Shown here: positions 1 through 8,847 of the stretch, in pieces
Layout of the letters: each line of letters starts with the position of its first letter
Position numbering within the stretch: position 1 is the stretch's first letter
From: CAZNKU01 sp045654805
GTDB taxonomy: Bacteria > Bacillota > Clostridia > Monoglobales > Firm-18
NCBI GenBank assembly: GCA_045654805.1
Contig: JAZOOD010000068.1
Span: 5,822 to 69,821, forward strand
Length of the DNA: 64,000 bases
Reading direction: 5' to 3'
The notes under the pieces: model-generated
Database searches by the model: none
Seen by the model: the letters and a program-made list of their open reading frames with translations, nothing else
What the model was told of the DNA's origin: nothing
Translations under genes and position numbers: made by a program

Positions 1-1
1 A

Positions 2-136
2 GCAATAGCCATTGTTGTCGAACACGGCGGCCATGGTAACTATGTTGCTCCTATAGCAAAAAACATTATTTCATACTACATGCAACTAAATACTGTACCA
101 GAAACAACTGTACCACAAAACACACTAATACCTTGA
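2..136 (+). CDS. mrdA: Penicillin-binding protein 2 (class B PBP), C-terminal end only
   Basis: Partial gene entering from the left edge; only the last 44 codons are present, ending in TGA at 134-136. The visible peptide contains VVEHGGHGGNYVAPIAKNI, the typical extreme C-terminus of class B transpeptidases of the elongation machinery, which cross-link peptidoglycan with RodA/MreBCD. The next gene is minD after 19 bp, matching the clostridial mre-mrdA-min order, and this supports the call. The catalytic SxxK, SxN and KTG motifs lie outside the window, so the assignment rests on the tail and the neighbourhood. Confidence 0.7.
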   Translation, partial: AIAIVVEHGGHGNYVAPIAKNIISYYMQLNTVPETTVPQNTLIP

Positions 137-155
137 CAAGGAAAGGATAATTCAT

Positions 156-935
156 ATGGCTGAAATTATAGCAATAGCATCAGGAAAAGGCGGCGTCGGA
201 AAATCAACGACAACTGCAAATATTGGAACAGCACTTGCAATGATGGGCAAAAAAATACTGATGATTGATGGTGATATAGGACTTAGAAATCTGGATTTGA
301 TTTTAGGAATGCAAAACTCTATTGCCTATGACTTTAATGATATAATCAATGACAGATGCACAAGTGATCAAGCAATACTCGCTGATGAAAAATATCCCGG
401 ACTACATCTTCTTCCTGCTCCTCAAAATGCAGATATAAGTGAAATTGACAAGGAAAAGCTTAATAATTTAATAGATAAGTTAAGTCCTTATTATGATTAC
501 ATTTTAATAGATTGTCCCGCAGGAATTCATGACGGATTTATGCTTATGTCATCTAAAGCAAACAAGGCATTAATCGTTGCGACACCCGAACTAATATCTG
601 TAAGAGATGCTGATATGACAATTTCTAAACTTGAGGACTTGCATTTTGATGAAATTTATCTTATAATAAACAAGATAAGTGTTGAAATGGTGAAATCTGG
701 TGAAATGATATCTATCGATGATATTATAAATATTGTTGCCGTTCCTCTGATTGGTGCAATACCTGACGAAAAGGATGTTATATATGCAAACAATATTGGG
801 AAACCTGTTGTACTAAAGAGCCGTTCGAGAGCAGGTATGGCATATGCAAACATTGCAAAACGTATTACAGGTGTTAAGGTGCCTATTTTACAGGATGAGA
901 AAAAAAGATTTTTCAGGTTTTTACGCAAAAGATAA
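156..935 (+). CDS. minD: Septum site-determining ATPase MinD
   Basis: 259-residue ParA/MinD-family ATPase. The N-terminus carries the deviant Walker A motif SGKGGVGKSTTT (residues 9-20), followed by the switch I/A' region IDGDIGLRNLDL (about 37-48) and Walker B LIDCPAG (about 117-123). The last 15 or so residues (DEKKRFFRFLRKR) form a basic amphipathic tail as in the MinD membrane-targeting sequence. MinD positions the division site by ATP-dependent membrane binding and activation of MinC. The ATG is preceded by AAGGAAAGG. In many Clostridia minC precedes and minE follows minD. Here mrdA lies directly upstream and mgsA directly downstream, so neither partner is in the cluster. Confidence 0.95.
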   Translation: MAEIIAIASGKGGVGKSTTTANIGTALAMMGKKILMIDGDIGLRNLDLILGMQNSIAYDFNDIINDRCTSDQAILADEKYPGLHLLPAPQNADISEIDKEKLNNLIDKLSPYYDYILIDCPAGIHDGFMLMSSKANKALIVATPELISVRDADMTISKLEDLHFDEIYLIINKISVEMVKSGEMISIDDIINIVAVPLIGAIPDEKDVIYANNIGKPVVLKSRSRAGMAYANIAKRITGVKVPILQDEKKRFFRFLRKR

Positions 936-951
936 AAAGGGGTTGAATTTA

Positions 952-1356
952 ATGAACGTAGCATTAATTGCACATGACAAAAAGAAAGAACTAATGGTAG
1001 AATTTTGTATAGCTTATTCAGGCATATTATCCAAGCATACATTGGTGGCAACAGGAACAACAGGTTCATTAGTTTCTGATGCTACGGGACTTAAAATACA
1101 GAAATTTTTAACAGGACCCCAAGGTGGTGACCAACAAATAGGTGCAAGGATTGCATACAACGAAATTGACCTTGTTCTGTTTTTCAGGGACCCTCTTACT
1201 CCAATGCCTCACGAACCTGAAATTTCAAGTTTATTGAAACTTTGTGACGTACATAATATTCCAATAGCAACAAACGTTGCTACTGCTGAAGTTTTGATCC
1301 ATGGTCTTGAAAGAGGCGATCTTGACTGGAGAAATATTGTTCGATCTAAAAATTAA
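952..1356 (+). CDS. mgsA: Methylglyoxal synthase
   Basis: 134 residues starting at MNVALIAHDKKK. An upstream in-frame ATG at 844 lies inside minD and lacks a ribosome site, whereas AAAAAGGGG precedes 952. Contains the phosphate-binding GTTGS (about 35-39), GPQGGDQQIGA with the aspartate that acts as catalytic base in the E. coli enzyme, and DPLTPMPHEPE with the conserved histidine. The enzyme converts dihydroxyacetone phosphate to methylglyoxal plus phosphate, a bypass of lower glycolysis. It follows minD by 16 bp and is probably cotranscribed with it; a terminator follows. Confidence 0.96.
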   Translation: MNVALIAHDKKKELMVEFCIAYSGILSKHTLVATGTTGSLVSDATGLKIQKFLTGPQGGDQQIGARIAYNEIDLVLFFRDPLTPMPHEPEISSLLKLCDVHNIPIATNVATAEVLIHGLERGDLDWRNIVRSKN

Positions 1357-1360
1357 TTTA

Positions 1361-1390
1361 AAAGCTCTGTGAATTTACACAGAGCTTTTT
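1361..1390 (+). terminator. Rho-independent terminator after mgsA
   Basis: Perfect inverted repeat AAAGCTCTGTG / CACAGAGCTTT with a 6-nt loop followed by a short T run, immediately downstream of the mgsA stop codon. It separates the minD-mgsA transcript from sigG. Confidence 0.85.
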
Positions 1391-1419
1391 GAATACATAA
1401 ACGCTCCTTTGGAAATAAT
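1391..1419 (+). promoter_or_regulatory. Sigma-F/sigma-G-like forespore promoter of sigG
   Basis: GAATA (1391-1395), 15 bp, GGAAATAAT (1411-1419). This fits the forespore consensus of a GHATA-like -35 and a GG-rich -10 with about 15 bp between, and not the TTGACA/TATAAT pattern seen at most other genes here. It lies right after the mgsA terminator and about 30 bp before the sigG start. The expected transcription start is near 1425. Confidence 0.55.
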
Positions 1420-1450
1420 TATATTATTCAAAAAAACGGAGCGTGAACAT

Positions 1451-2221
1451 ATGAATAACAAAGTTGAAATTTGCGGTGTAAATACATCAAAATTACCTGT
1501 ATTAACAAAGGCACAAAAAAACGAATTGTTCATAAAAATTCAACAAGGAGATAAAAAAGCACGTGAAGAATATATAAACGGTAACCTTAAGCTTGTACTG
1601 AGCGTAATACGAAAATTCAATAATCGAAAAGAAAACCCTGATGATTTATTCCAGATAGGTTGTGTAGGACTAATAAAGGCAATAGACAATTTTGATATTA
1701 CTCAAGGGGTACAGTTCAGCACATATGCAGTACCTATGATAATTGGAGAAATAAGACGATATTTACGGGATAATAATTCAATAAGAGTAAGCCGTTCAAT
1801 GCGTGACACTGCATACAAAGCTCTGTCTGCAAAGGAAAGACTTTCAACGTCAAATTTTAAAGAGCCAACTATTAACGATATTGCTAAGGAAATTGATGTA
1901 CCGAAGGAAGAAATTGTAATGGCATTGGATGCAATACAGGATCCAATATCGTTATTTGAGCCTATATACCACGATGGCGGGGATGCAGTATTTGTTGTAG
2001 ACCAAGTTAAAGATGAAAAAAACACTGATGAAGCTTGGTTGGAACGAATTGCATTAAAGGAAGCTTTGAAAAAACTAAACAAACGAGAAAAACAAATTTT
2101 AAATATGAGATTTTTTCAAGGAAAAACCCAAATGGAGGTTGCCGAAGAAATATCAATATCTCAAGCTCAAGTTTCAAGATTGGAAAAATCCGCACTAAAC
2201 AATATGCGTAAATATATATAA
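1451..2221 (+). CDS. sigG: RNA polymerase forespore sigma factor SigG
   Basis: 256 residues from the ATG at 1451, which has GGAG 9 nt upstream. The longer in-frame start at 1409 overlaps the promoter -10 and lacks a ribosome site. The N-terminus NKVEICGVNTSKLPVL is the SigG signature that distinguishes it from SigF. Region 2 (FSTYAVPMIIGEIRRYLRD, about residues 94-112) binds core and the -10 element. Region 4 (GKTQMEVAEEISISQAQVSR) is the -35 helix-turn-helix. SigG drives late forespore genes. Clostridial sigG often sits beside spoIIGA-sigE; here it stands alone between mgsA and the convergent aro operon. Confidence 0.96.
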   Translation: MNNKVEICGVNTSKLPVLTKAQKNELFIKIQQGDKKAREEYINGNLKLVLSVIRKFNNRKENPDDLFQIGCVGLIKAIDNFDITQGVQFSTYAVPMIIGEIRRYLRDNNSIRVSRSMRDTAYKALSAKERLSTSNFKEPTINDIAKEIDVPKEEIVMALDAIQDPISLFEPIYHDGGDAVFVVDQVKDEKNTDEAWLERIALKEALKKLNKREKQILNMRFFQGKTQMEVAEEISISQAQVSRLEKSALNNMRKYI

Positions 2222-2225
2222 CACG

Positions 2226-2267
2226 GGCGTGTAGCAAAATATAACTCCATTTGCTACACGCCTTTTT
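2226..2267 (+). terminator. Terminator after sigG
   Basis: A 13-bp perfect inverted repeat (GGCGTGTAGCAAA at 2226-2238, TTTGCTACACGCC at 2250-2262) followed by TTTTT. It abuts the stop of the convergent aroEK gene. The minus-strand copy has no T run, so it acts mainly for sigG. Confidence 0.9.
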
Positions 2268-2268
2268 G

Positions 2269-3624
2269 TTAGTATAAATTAGTTGCATACCCAACTATGC
2301 AATCAACACATTGTATTGCTGTTTCTTTAATTTCCTGCTCACAAGGGATATCAATTTTTACATTACAAAATTTGTCATACAACGGCAAACGTCTATCGAG
2401 GAGTGCCTTCAGTTTATTAGAAATATTTCCTCTCAGCAACGGACGATTATTGGAACGCGATGTACGTTCTACTAATATGTCAAAAGCAGGATTTATAAAA
2501 ACAACTATATTATTTGCATCATCATAAAGTCTTTCTACAGCCTCACTACTTTCAACTATTCCTCCACCTGTGCTGATTAACAGATTATCTTTTTCTGCAT
2601 ATTTAAGCAACATACTGCTTTCAATATTACGAAAGTATTTTTCTCCATATGTATCAAAAATATTTGTAATATTACCATATTGACGCTCTATTTCAGTATC
2701 AAGGTCAACAAGTTTCAAATTAAATATCTTCGCAAGTTCTTTGCCTATTGTTGTTTTACCGCTTCCTGGCGGTCCAATTAAAATAATATTTCTATCAATT
2801 TTTATTGGATTTACATCAATTTTTGATGCTACCTCTTCTACTTCTTCTACAGAATACTCCATACCGCAAAAATGCTTTTGAGCAACAGCAGCTTGTTCAA
2901 CAAGCATAAAGAGTCCGTTTTCCCCTTTATTTCCACAATACTTCACCATTATTGTAAGCAAAGTTTCCTTAGGATTGTATATTGTATCAAAGACAAATGG
3001 AACATCTTTAATTTTACTAAACGGTATTGGTAAATTAATTACTTTAGGATACATACCACACGGAGTCCCGTTTAACACAATATCGAAATTATTATCAACA
3101 GCACCTAGGGATATTACATTAATTTTTTTATTTAAACGTTGCAATATTTCATCTTTAATATCACAACATTTTTTGCTGTTTCTTGATGTAATATACACAT
3201 CACTACCGTTTAAAACACATTCAAAGGCCATCATTCTTGACACACCGCCGGAACCAAGAATTAAAACTCGTTTACCATTCAAGTCAACATTGCATCTTTT
3301 AAGTGAATTTAAAAAACCATAAACATCAGTATTATATCCATAATACTTATTATCCTTGTGAACAACGGTATTACAGGAATTGTAAAGTTTTACCTTATCA
3401 TCCGCTTCATCAATAAAATCCATTATATCTGTTTTGTACGGAATTGTAACATTAAACCCATCCAATGCCGAAAGTTTTTCATTAAAAACTCTTTCCAAAA
3501 TTTCATCAGGATACAATTTATATTCACATTCTGCTTTTTTCAGTTTAAACAATTCAGTATGTATTACCTTTGACAGACTATGTCCCAAAGGATTACCGGT
3601 CAATCCAAAATTCAAAATAATCAC
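2269..3624 (-). CDS. aroE-aroK: Bifunctional shikimate dehydrogenase / shikimate kinase fusion
   Basis: 451 residues, the sum of two enzymes. Residues 1-270 are shikimate dehydrogenase: GNPLGHSLSK binds shikimate, NVTIPYK holds the catalytic lysine, NTDVYGF the paired aspartate, and LGSGGVSRMM the NADP-binding glycine-rich loop. Residues about 278-445 are shikimate kinase: Walker A GPPGSGKTT, the LVDLDTEIE substrate aspartates, YFRNIE, GGGIV, and NNRPLLRG of the lid. Together they catalyse 3-dehydroshikimate to shikimate to shikimate 3-phosphate, steps 4 and 5 of the chorismate pathway. It is the last gene of the aro operon and overlaps the pheA stop by 4 bp. Confidence 0.93.
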   Translation of the reverse strand: MIILNFGLTGNPLGHSLSKVIHTELFKLKKAECEYKLYPDEILERVFNEKLSALDGFNVTIPYKTDIMDFIDEADDKVKLYNSCNTVVHKDNKYYGYNTDVYGFLNSLKRCNVDLNGKRVLILGSGGVSRMMAFECVLNGSDVYITSRNSKKCCDIKDEILQRLNKKINVISLGAVDNNFDIVLNGTPCGMYPKVINLPIPFSKIKDVPFVFDTIYNPKETLLTIMVKYCGNKGENGLFMLVEQAAVAQKHFCGMEYSVEEVEEVASKIDVNPIKIDRNIILIGPPGSGKTTIGKELAKIFNLKLVDLDTEIERQYGNITNIFDTYGEKYFRNIESSMLLKYAEKDNLLISTGGGIVESSEAVERLYDDANNIVVFINPAFDILVERTSRSNNRPLLRGNISNKLKALLDRRLPLYDKFCNVKIDIPCEQEIKETAIQCVDCIVGYATNLY

Positions 3625-4739
3625 TCCAAAGTTTTATGAATACCCAAAATTTTAAAATCTTCAAACATATATCTTATTTTTGAAAAATATTCAACTATAT
3701 CAAATTCAGGTAAATCAACATCCACATAAAAAACATATTTCCATTCGTCGTCATTAGATGGTCTCGACTCAATTTTACTCATATTAATATCATTATTTGC
3801 AAAATTATTCAATACTCTTGACAAAGTACCGGACTGATGAGGAATAGTAAACACTATACTGGCTTTATCTGCATCATTAATAATAATATTATTTTTAGTT
3901 ATAAATATAAATTTTGTCTTATTATTTTTTATATTGGAAATATCTTCATCAAAAATAGTAAGTCCAAATTTTTGGGCCGCCAAAGGACTACATATTGCAG
4001 CCATAGTTTTATCATTACTTTTTAAAACTATTTGTGCAGCAATAGCCGTATTGATTGACTCTTTTTTTAAAAATCTTTTTAAATTAATATATTCACTACA
4101 TTGCCCCAAGGCCTGAGGATGTGAAACAACGGAAGTTATATCATCTTTACTGCCTATACCTGCAATACAATGTTTTACAGATAAATCCACATTATGAGTA
4201 ATTGAAACATCATACTTATTAAGTAAGTCAAAAACATCACTTACACTACCCTGACATAAATTTTCCAAAGGCAAGACACCTACATCACATATCCCGTTTG
4301 AAACATTATCAAAAACATCTTCAAAAGTTTCTACACTGATTATTTTTTTACCATGGAAATATTTTTCAGCTGTCTCGTAGGAATATGATCCTACTATTCC
4401 CTGATGACAAACAGTATTAATACCGTTAAAGAAATCTTCATTATCAACATTTTCAAAAGTTTTTTTGTATGTTAAATCAGATAAATTTCTATCCTGATAA
4501 TTACAACTGATTTCAATCATACTTTTGAAAAACTCCTTAGTTTCACCAACAAACTTTTCAACACCGTCTAATTTTGATTTAATAATGTCTGTCTCTCTTG
4601 ACTTATTTTTTACAGGGGTATTTGTTGCAGCTTTATATTCCCTTACCTGTTCAACATATTCCATACGCTCAAGAAATGCATTTTTCAACTTTTCATCAAC
4701 TTTATTAATATCGTGTCTTATATCATTTAAATCTCTCAT
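3621..4739 (-). CDS. pheA: Bifunctional chorismate mutase / prephenate dehydratase (P-protein)
   Basis: 372 residues in three parts. An AroQ-type chorismate mutase helix bundle occupies residues 1-80 (DIRHDINKVDEKL). Prephenate dehydratase occupies about 105-285, with CHQGIVGSYSYETA, LPLENLCQGSVSD and SHPQALGQC. A C-terminal ACT domain (about 290-365) has SGTLSRVL and ESRP, the Phe-binding feedback motifs. It converts chorismate through prephenate to phenylpyruvate. Where many family members have a TRF motif, this one reads NKTKFIFI, a slight divergence near the active site. It sits between aroC (1 bp gap) and aroEK (4-bp overlap), so it is translationally coupled. Confidence 0.95.
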   Translation of the reverse strand: MRDLNDIRHDINKVDEKLKNAFLERMEYVEQVREYKAATNTPVKNKSRETDIIKSKLDGVEKFVGETKEFFKSMIEISCNYQDRNLSDLTYKKTFENVDNEDFFNGINTVCHQGIVGSYSYETAEKYFHGKKIISVETFEDVFDNVSNGICDVGVLPLENLCQGSVSDVFDLLNKYDVSITHNVDLSVKHCIAGIGSKDDITSVVSHPQALGQCSEYINLKRFLKKESINTAIAAQIVLKSNDKTMAAICSPLAAQKFGLTIFDEDISNIKNNKTKFIFITKNNIIINDADKASIVFTIPHQSGTLSRVLNNFANNDINMSKIESRPSNDDEWKYVFYVDVDLPEFDIVEYFSKIRYMFEDFKILGIHKTLE

Positions 4740-4740
4740 A

Positions 4741-5748
4741 TTACATCACCATATCCAAAATACCTATTGCCATAACAGATTCTACAACAGGAACTGCACG
4801 AATAACTATACAAGGGTCGTGTCTGCCCTGAATCTTAAGGTCAAAATTTTGCATATTTTGCAAATCAACACTTTGTTGCATTTTGAAAATAGATGGGGTC
4901 GGTTTAAAAGTAACCTTAACATCAATAGAGTTACCGTTGGTAATTCCACCTGTTATACCGCCATTATTATTTGATGTAGTAACAACATTCCCATCATATA
5001 TTCTATACTGATCATTTACCTGACTGCCCACAGAATTTGAAAATTCTCCACCCAAACCAAATTCCACAGCTTTAACCGCAGGAATACCATATAACAAATA
5101 TGAAAGCTTGCCCTCTATTCCATCAAATAGTGGTCCTCCTATACCCGCTGGAACACCAGATACGCTACATAGAACCTTTCCCCCAACAGAGTCACCCTCC
5201 TGTGCCTTTTCGGTAATAAGTTTCTGAATATCCTCAGAAACATATTCGTAAGTGTTATTTACTATTCCACCAATGCTGTATACAGATGCAGCAACATCTA
5301 TATCCATTTTTTTAAGATACTGCTTACAAAGACTACCTATACATACAATAGGGGCAGTTAATCTGCCGGAAAAATGGCCTCCTCCTCTTATATCGTTACA
5401 CCCGTTATATTTTACATATGCAGTATAATCTGCATGGGATGGTCTTGGAATATTCTTCAACTTATCATAGTCAGAAGAATGTTGAGATGTATTATAAATC
5501 ATAACACATATTGGTGCACCGGTTGTAACACCATGCAACACTCCGCTTACAAATTCAAACTCATCTTCTTCCTTACGTGGGGTAGAAAGTTTATCCTTAC
5601 CGGGCTTTCTTCTGTCCATATCTTCACGGATTGCATCAAAATCAATCTTTACACCTGCGGGGAAACCCGTCAATACAGCACCGATACACTTCCCGTGAGA
5701 TTCTCCAAATACTGTAAAACTTAAATTTTTAAGTGAAATACTACTCAT
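4741..5748 (-). CDS. aroC: Chorismate synthase
   Basis: 335 residues. It starts with the family signature FTVFGESHGKCIGAVL (about 11-26) and has the FMN/EPSP-site segments DMDRRKPGKDKLSTPRKE and PRPSHADYTAYVKY, then DIRGGGHFSGRLTAP, the variant seen in Clostridia. It catalyses anti-elimination of phosphate from EPSP to give chorismate and needs reduced FMN. It is slightly short for the family (about 360) but has all conserved blocks, including GGITGGITNG near the C-terminus. It overlaps the end of aroA by 8 bp. Confidence 0.96.
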   Translation of the reverse strand: MSSISLKNLSFTVFGESHGKCIGAVLTGFPAGVKIDFDAIREDMDRRKPGKDKLSTPRKEEDEFEFVSGVLHGVTTGAPICVMIYNTSQHSSDYDKLKNIPRPSHADYTAYVKYNGCNDIRGGGHFSGRLTAPIVCIGSLCKQYLKKMDIDVAASVYSIGGIVNNTYEYVSEDIQKLITEKAQEGDSVGGKVLCSVSGVPAGIGGPLFDGIEGKLSYLLYGIPAVKAVEFGLGGEFSNSVGSQVNDQYRIYDGNVVTTSNNNGGITGGITNGNSIDVKVTFKPTPSIFKMQQSVDLQNMQNFDLKIQGRHDPCIVIRAVPVVESVMAIGILDMVM

Positions 5749-6985
5749 TTAAACTACTCCAATCATCAAAAAAGTTTGGATAAGATTTACTTACTGCTTT
5801 ATATCCTGTTAAAGTTATATCCCCAACACAGCCTGAAGATGCAACAGCCATAGCCATAGCTATTCTATGGTCGTTGTGAGAATCTACCTCTGCACCATAA
5901 AGGGTCTTACCGCCATTTATAATAAGGTAATCATTACCAATTTCAATATCTGCACCAAGCTTGGTAAGTTCCACATACATAGCCTGTAGTCGGTCACTTT
6001 CCTTTATACGAAGTCTTGCGGCATTGAAAATTTTAGTTGTACCTTTTGCAAAACACGCAAGTACCGAAAGTACAGGTACAAGGTCGGGAATATTACCAAC
6101 ATCAATGTCGATACCTTTCATATCCGACTTTTCAATTATCAAATCACTATCATTTATTGTAACATTGGCACCGAATTTTTTCAATAGAGAAATAATTTCT
6201 ATATCGCCCTGTGCCGAATTAAAGTTCATATCTTTTAATGTTATACAACCGTTTATTGCTGCCGCACACATATAAAAAGCCGCCTGTGACCAGTCTCTTT
6301 CAACCTTATATTCATCTATTGTCGTTATATTCTTTTTAATTGTATATGTATTATTATCCTCAAAAATTTCACAGCCAAATTTTTCTAGAACATCAACGGT
6401 TATATCAACATAAGGTTTTGACTGTAATTCTGTAGTAATGTTTACTTTAACGGGTTTTATAAGTCCGCATAAAATTAGACCTGTTATAAACTGTGAGCTT
6501 GTACTACCTTTAACATTAACTGAGTCTAATTTAATATCCCCACATACATTCAAAGGTAAATATTTCCCTGATGGATGTGAATAATCTATACCACATTTAT
6601 TAAATATATCGAAATAGTCATCCAAAGGTCTTTCAGGAAGTCTCCCCTCTCCATCAAAAATTACTGAATTTTCCAACATAACAGCAACAGGAATTAAAAA
6701 CCTAAGAGTTGAGCCCGATTCATTGGCATTAATATGTACATCAGAATTTCGTATAATTGTACTACCATCAACCAATATCCCATCCTCTTCTTCAACAAAT
6801 GTTACACCCAATTGCTTAAGCGCATCCATTGTTGCATAAATATCATTAGAAAAGTCTATATTTTTAACTTTTACAGGTTTTTCACTGAATGCAGATGCAA
6901 TCAGCGCACGATGCGCAACGCTTTTTGATGAGGGTACAGCAATACTTCCACAAATTTTTGATGGTTTTAAAACAATTTTATTCAT
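5741..6985 (-). CDS. aroA: 3-phosphoshikimate 1-carboxyvinyltransferase (EPSP synthase)
   Basis: 414 residues from the ATG at 6985, which begins MNKIVLKPSK. The open frame extends to 7048 but would run deep into aroB and adds an atypical N-terminus. Motifs: PSSKSVAHRAL (shikimate-3-phosphate binding), NESGSTLRFL (PEP loop; aligned with NAGTAMRP of the E. coli enzyme, it keeps the central glycine), GEGRLPERPLDD, DLVPVLSVLACFA with the catalytic aspartate, RIKESDR, and HNDHRIAMAMAV. It transfers enolpyruvate from PEP to shikimate 3-phosphate. Its start overlaps the aroB stop by 8 bp. Confidence 0.96.
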   Translation of the reverse strand: MNKIVLKPSKICGSIAVPSSKSVAHRALIASAFSEKPVKVKNIDFSNDIYATMDALKQLGVTFVEEEDGILVDGSTIIRNSDVHINANESGSTLRFLIPVAVMLENSVIFDGEGRLPERPLDDYFDIFNKCGIDYSHPSGKYLPLNVCGDIKLDSVNVKGSTSSQFITGLILCGLIKPVKVNITTELQSKPYVDITVDVLEKFGCEIFEDNNTYTIKKNITTIDEYKVERDWSQAAFYMCAAAINGCITLKDMNFNSAQGDIEIISLLKKFGANVTINDSDLIIEKSDMKGIDIDVGNIPDLVPVLSVLACFAKGTTKIFNAARLRIKESDRLQAMYVELTKLGADIEIGNDYLIINGGKTLYGAEVDSHNDHRIAMAMAVASSGCVGDITLTGYKAVSKSYPNFFDDWSSLNE

Positions 6986-8006
6986 ATAGCTTGAAAAACT
7001 CCTCAAATTTAATTTTTTTAATATCTGCATTACCAATTTCTTCCACAACTACAATATTTATTCCATCACTTACTGTCTTTTTATCATTTTTTGCAGCATC
7101 AATGAGCTTTTTTATAGGAATATCGGTTTCGGTTTTAAGGTTATACTTATGCAAAATTTCATTTAAAACTTTTTTAACTTCGAGATTTTTAGTTATCAAT
7201 GACATACCAATTGCGACAGCCTGACCGTGAGAAATCCCTTTGTAATTCATTATCTTTTCAATAGAATGACCAAGGGTATGCCCAAAATTAAGCATCATTC
7301 GTTCATGTTTTTCAAATTCATCAATTTCTACAACTTCTTTTTTTACATTCATTGCACGAACAATAAATTCCTCTGCATCTTCTTCAAAATCAGTTGAATT
7401 CAAAAGTAAATCCACAAAATCTTTTTTTCTTATAAATGCAGACTTTATAACCTCTGACATACCACTTGCAATATGTTCACCAGTAAGTGTTTTTATCGTT
7501 AAAGTATCTGCAATTACAGCCTGTGGCTGACAAAATGCTCCCACAAGATTTTTACCAAACGGTAAATCAATTCCCGTCTTGCCACCTATGGACGAATCAA
7601 CCTGAGCAAGTAAAGTGGTAGGAATTTGAACATACTTGATACCGCGTAGAAATGTAGCTGCTGCAAAGCCTGTCATATCACCAATTACTCCGCCTCCTAA
7701 AGCTATAAACATATCCTTACGATTAAAATTGTTCTGAGCGGCAGATTCATATATTTTCATTATAGAATCCATATTTTTATATTCTTCTCCACTTGGAAGA
7801 ATTATACTTAATACTTCATATCCACTATTTTCAAGAGAATTTTTAACTATATCCAGATAAAGCGGAGCAACATTATCATCTGTAACAACCATAACTTTAC
7901 CTTTAAAGTTAAGTTTTTTTATAATTTCACCTGTTTTTGACAAAATACCTTTACCAATATGTATATTATAACTTTTGGAAGATGTATTAATATTTATAGT
8001 TTTCAT
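6978..8006 (-). CDS. aroB: 3-dehydroquinate synthase
   Basis: 342 residues with the NAD-binding GGGVIGDMTGFAA, PTTLLAQVDSSIGGKTGID (phosphate and metal site) and the metal-binding histidines in NFGHTLGHSIEK and SHGQAVAIGM. It is an NAD- and divalent-metal-dependent enzyme that cyclises DAHP to 3-dehydroquinate, step 2 of the chorismate pathway. Its start lies 20 bp inside tyrA and its end overlaps aroA by 8 bp, so translation is coupled on both sides. Confidence 0.96.
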   Translation of the reverse strand: MKTININTSSKSYNIHIGKGILSKTGEIIKKLNFKGKVMVVTDDNVAPLYLDIVKNSLENSGYEVLSIILPSGEEYKNMDSIMKIYESAAQNNFNRKDMFIALGGGVIGDMTGFAAATFLRGIKYVQIPTTLLAQVDSSIGGKTGIDLPFGKNLVGAFCQPQAVIADTLTIKTLTGEHIASGMSEVIKSAFIRKKDFVDLLLNSTDFEEDAEEFIVRAMNVKKEVVEIDEFEKHERMMLNFGHTLGHSIEKIMNYKGISHGQAVAIGMSLITKNLEVKKVLNEILHKYNLKTETDIPIKKLIDAAKNDKKTVSDGINIVVVEEIGNADIKKIKFEEFFKLYE

Positions 8007-8847
8007 CCTGCCACTCCTTAAGTTTTCTTGATTTTACAAGCAAATCCTTGAGTTCATCACCGTCGGAATTTATATAATTTTTAATAACTTCAAGTGAATT
8101 AATGTATTCATCAATTTGTTCAGTTAAAGCATCTTTATTATTCTTAAAAAGCTGTGTCCATAATGCCGAATTAATATCAGCAACTCTTGTCATATCCTTA
8201 AAGCTTCCGGCATAGTATCCTTCACATTTATTATGACATTCCTGCAATACATATGCAACAGACATTATGTGAGGCAACTGTGAAGTATAAGTTATAATTT
8301 TATCATGATTTTCAGCAGTTGTAACAACTATATTTTCAAATCCAATCTTTTTTGCAAGATATTTTATATACTCCAGTGATTCAGGATTTGTATTTTCTGT
8401 AGGAGTTAACAAAAACGATGCAGCCTTATACAAATCTGCATCAGCAACTGTAATACCATTCTTTTCCTTACCTGCCATAGGATGTGCACCAATGAAATTA
8501 AAATGTGCATTTTCAAGATTACCGTATCGTTCAACAACAAACTGCTTAATACCGCACAAATCCACAACAGTTGAACCTTTTTTGAATTTACTTGAAAAAT
8601 TATCCATAAAACACATAATATCTTCAGGATATAACCCTATAAAGAGAATATCACATTTTTTTAAAATATCAGCATTAACATCGGATATTTCATCAGCAAG
8701 GTTATTCTTAATAACATAATCCAAAACATTTTTATTTTTATCTATTGCAATTATATAGTTATCGGTATATTTTTTTAAAGCAAGACCCAAAGAGCCTCCT
8801 ATAAGTCCATATCCTACAACACCAATTGTCTTAACTTCTATTCTCAT
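7987..8847 (-). CDS. tyrA: Prephenate dehydrogenase
   Basis: 286 residues. Rossmann NAD(P) motif VVGYGLIGGSLGLALKKY (about 9-26), GAHPMAGKEKNGI (substrate site) and YTSQLPHIMSVAYV with the histidine that polarises the 4-hydroxyl of prephenate. It oxidatively decarboxylates prephenate to 4-hydroxyphenylpyruvate, committing to Tyr. There is no fused chorismate mutase and no C-terminal ACT domain, so Tyr control is more likely at transcription or at AroF. It overlaps aroF by 4 bp and aroB by 20 bp. Confidence 0.94.
   Translation of the reverse strand: MRIEVKTIGVVGYGLIGGSLGLALKKYTDNYIIAIDKNKNVLDYVIKNNLADEISDVNADILKKCDILFIGLYPEDIMCFMDNFSSKFKKGSTVVDLCGIKQFVVERYGNLENAHFNFIGAHPMAGKEKNGITVADADLYKAASFLLTPTENTNPESLEYIKYLAKKIGFENIVVTTAENHDKIITYTSQLPHIMSVAYVLQECHNKCEGYYAGSFKDMTRVADINSALWTQLFKNNKDALTEQIDEYINSLEVIKNYINSDGDELKDLLVKSRKLKEWQDENYKY

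Noticed and set aside
1702..2082. Long minus-strand ORF inside sigG, and similar antisense ORFs inside radA, xseA, dxs, recN and nrdD
   Set aside because: Shadows of strongly conserved genes; low-complexity translations without ribosome sites or family similarity.
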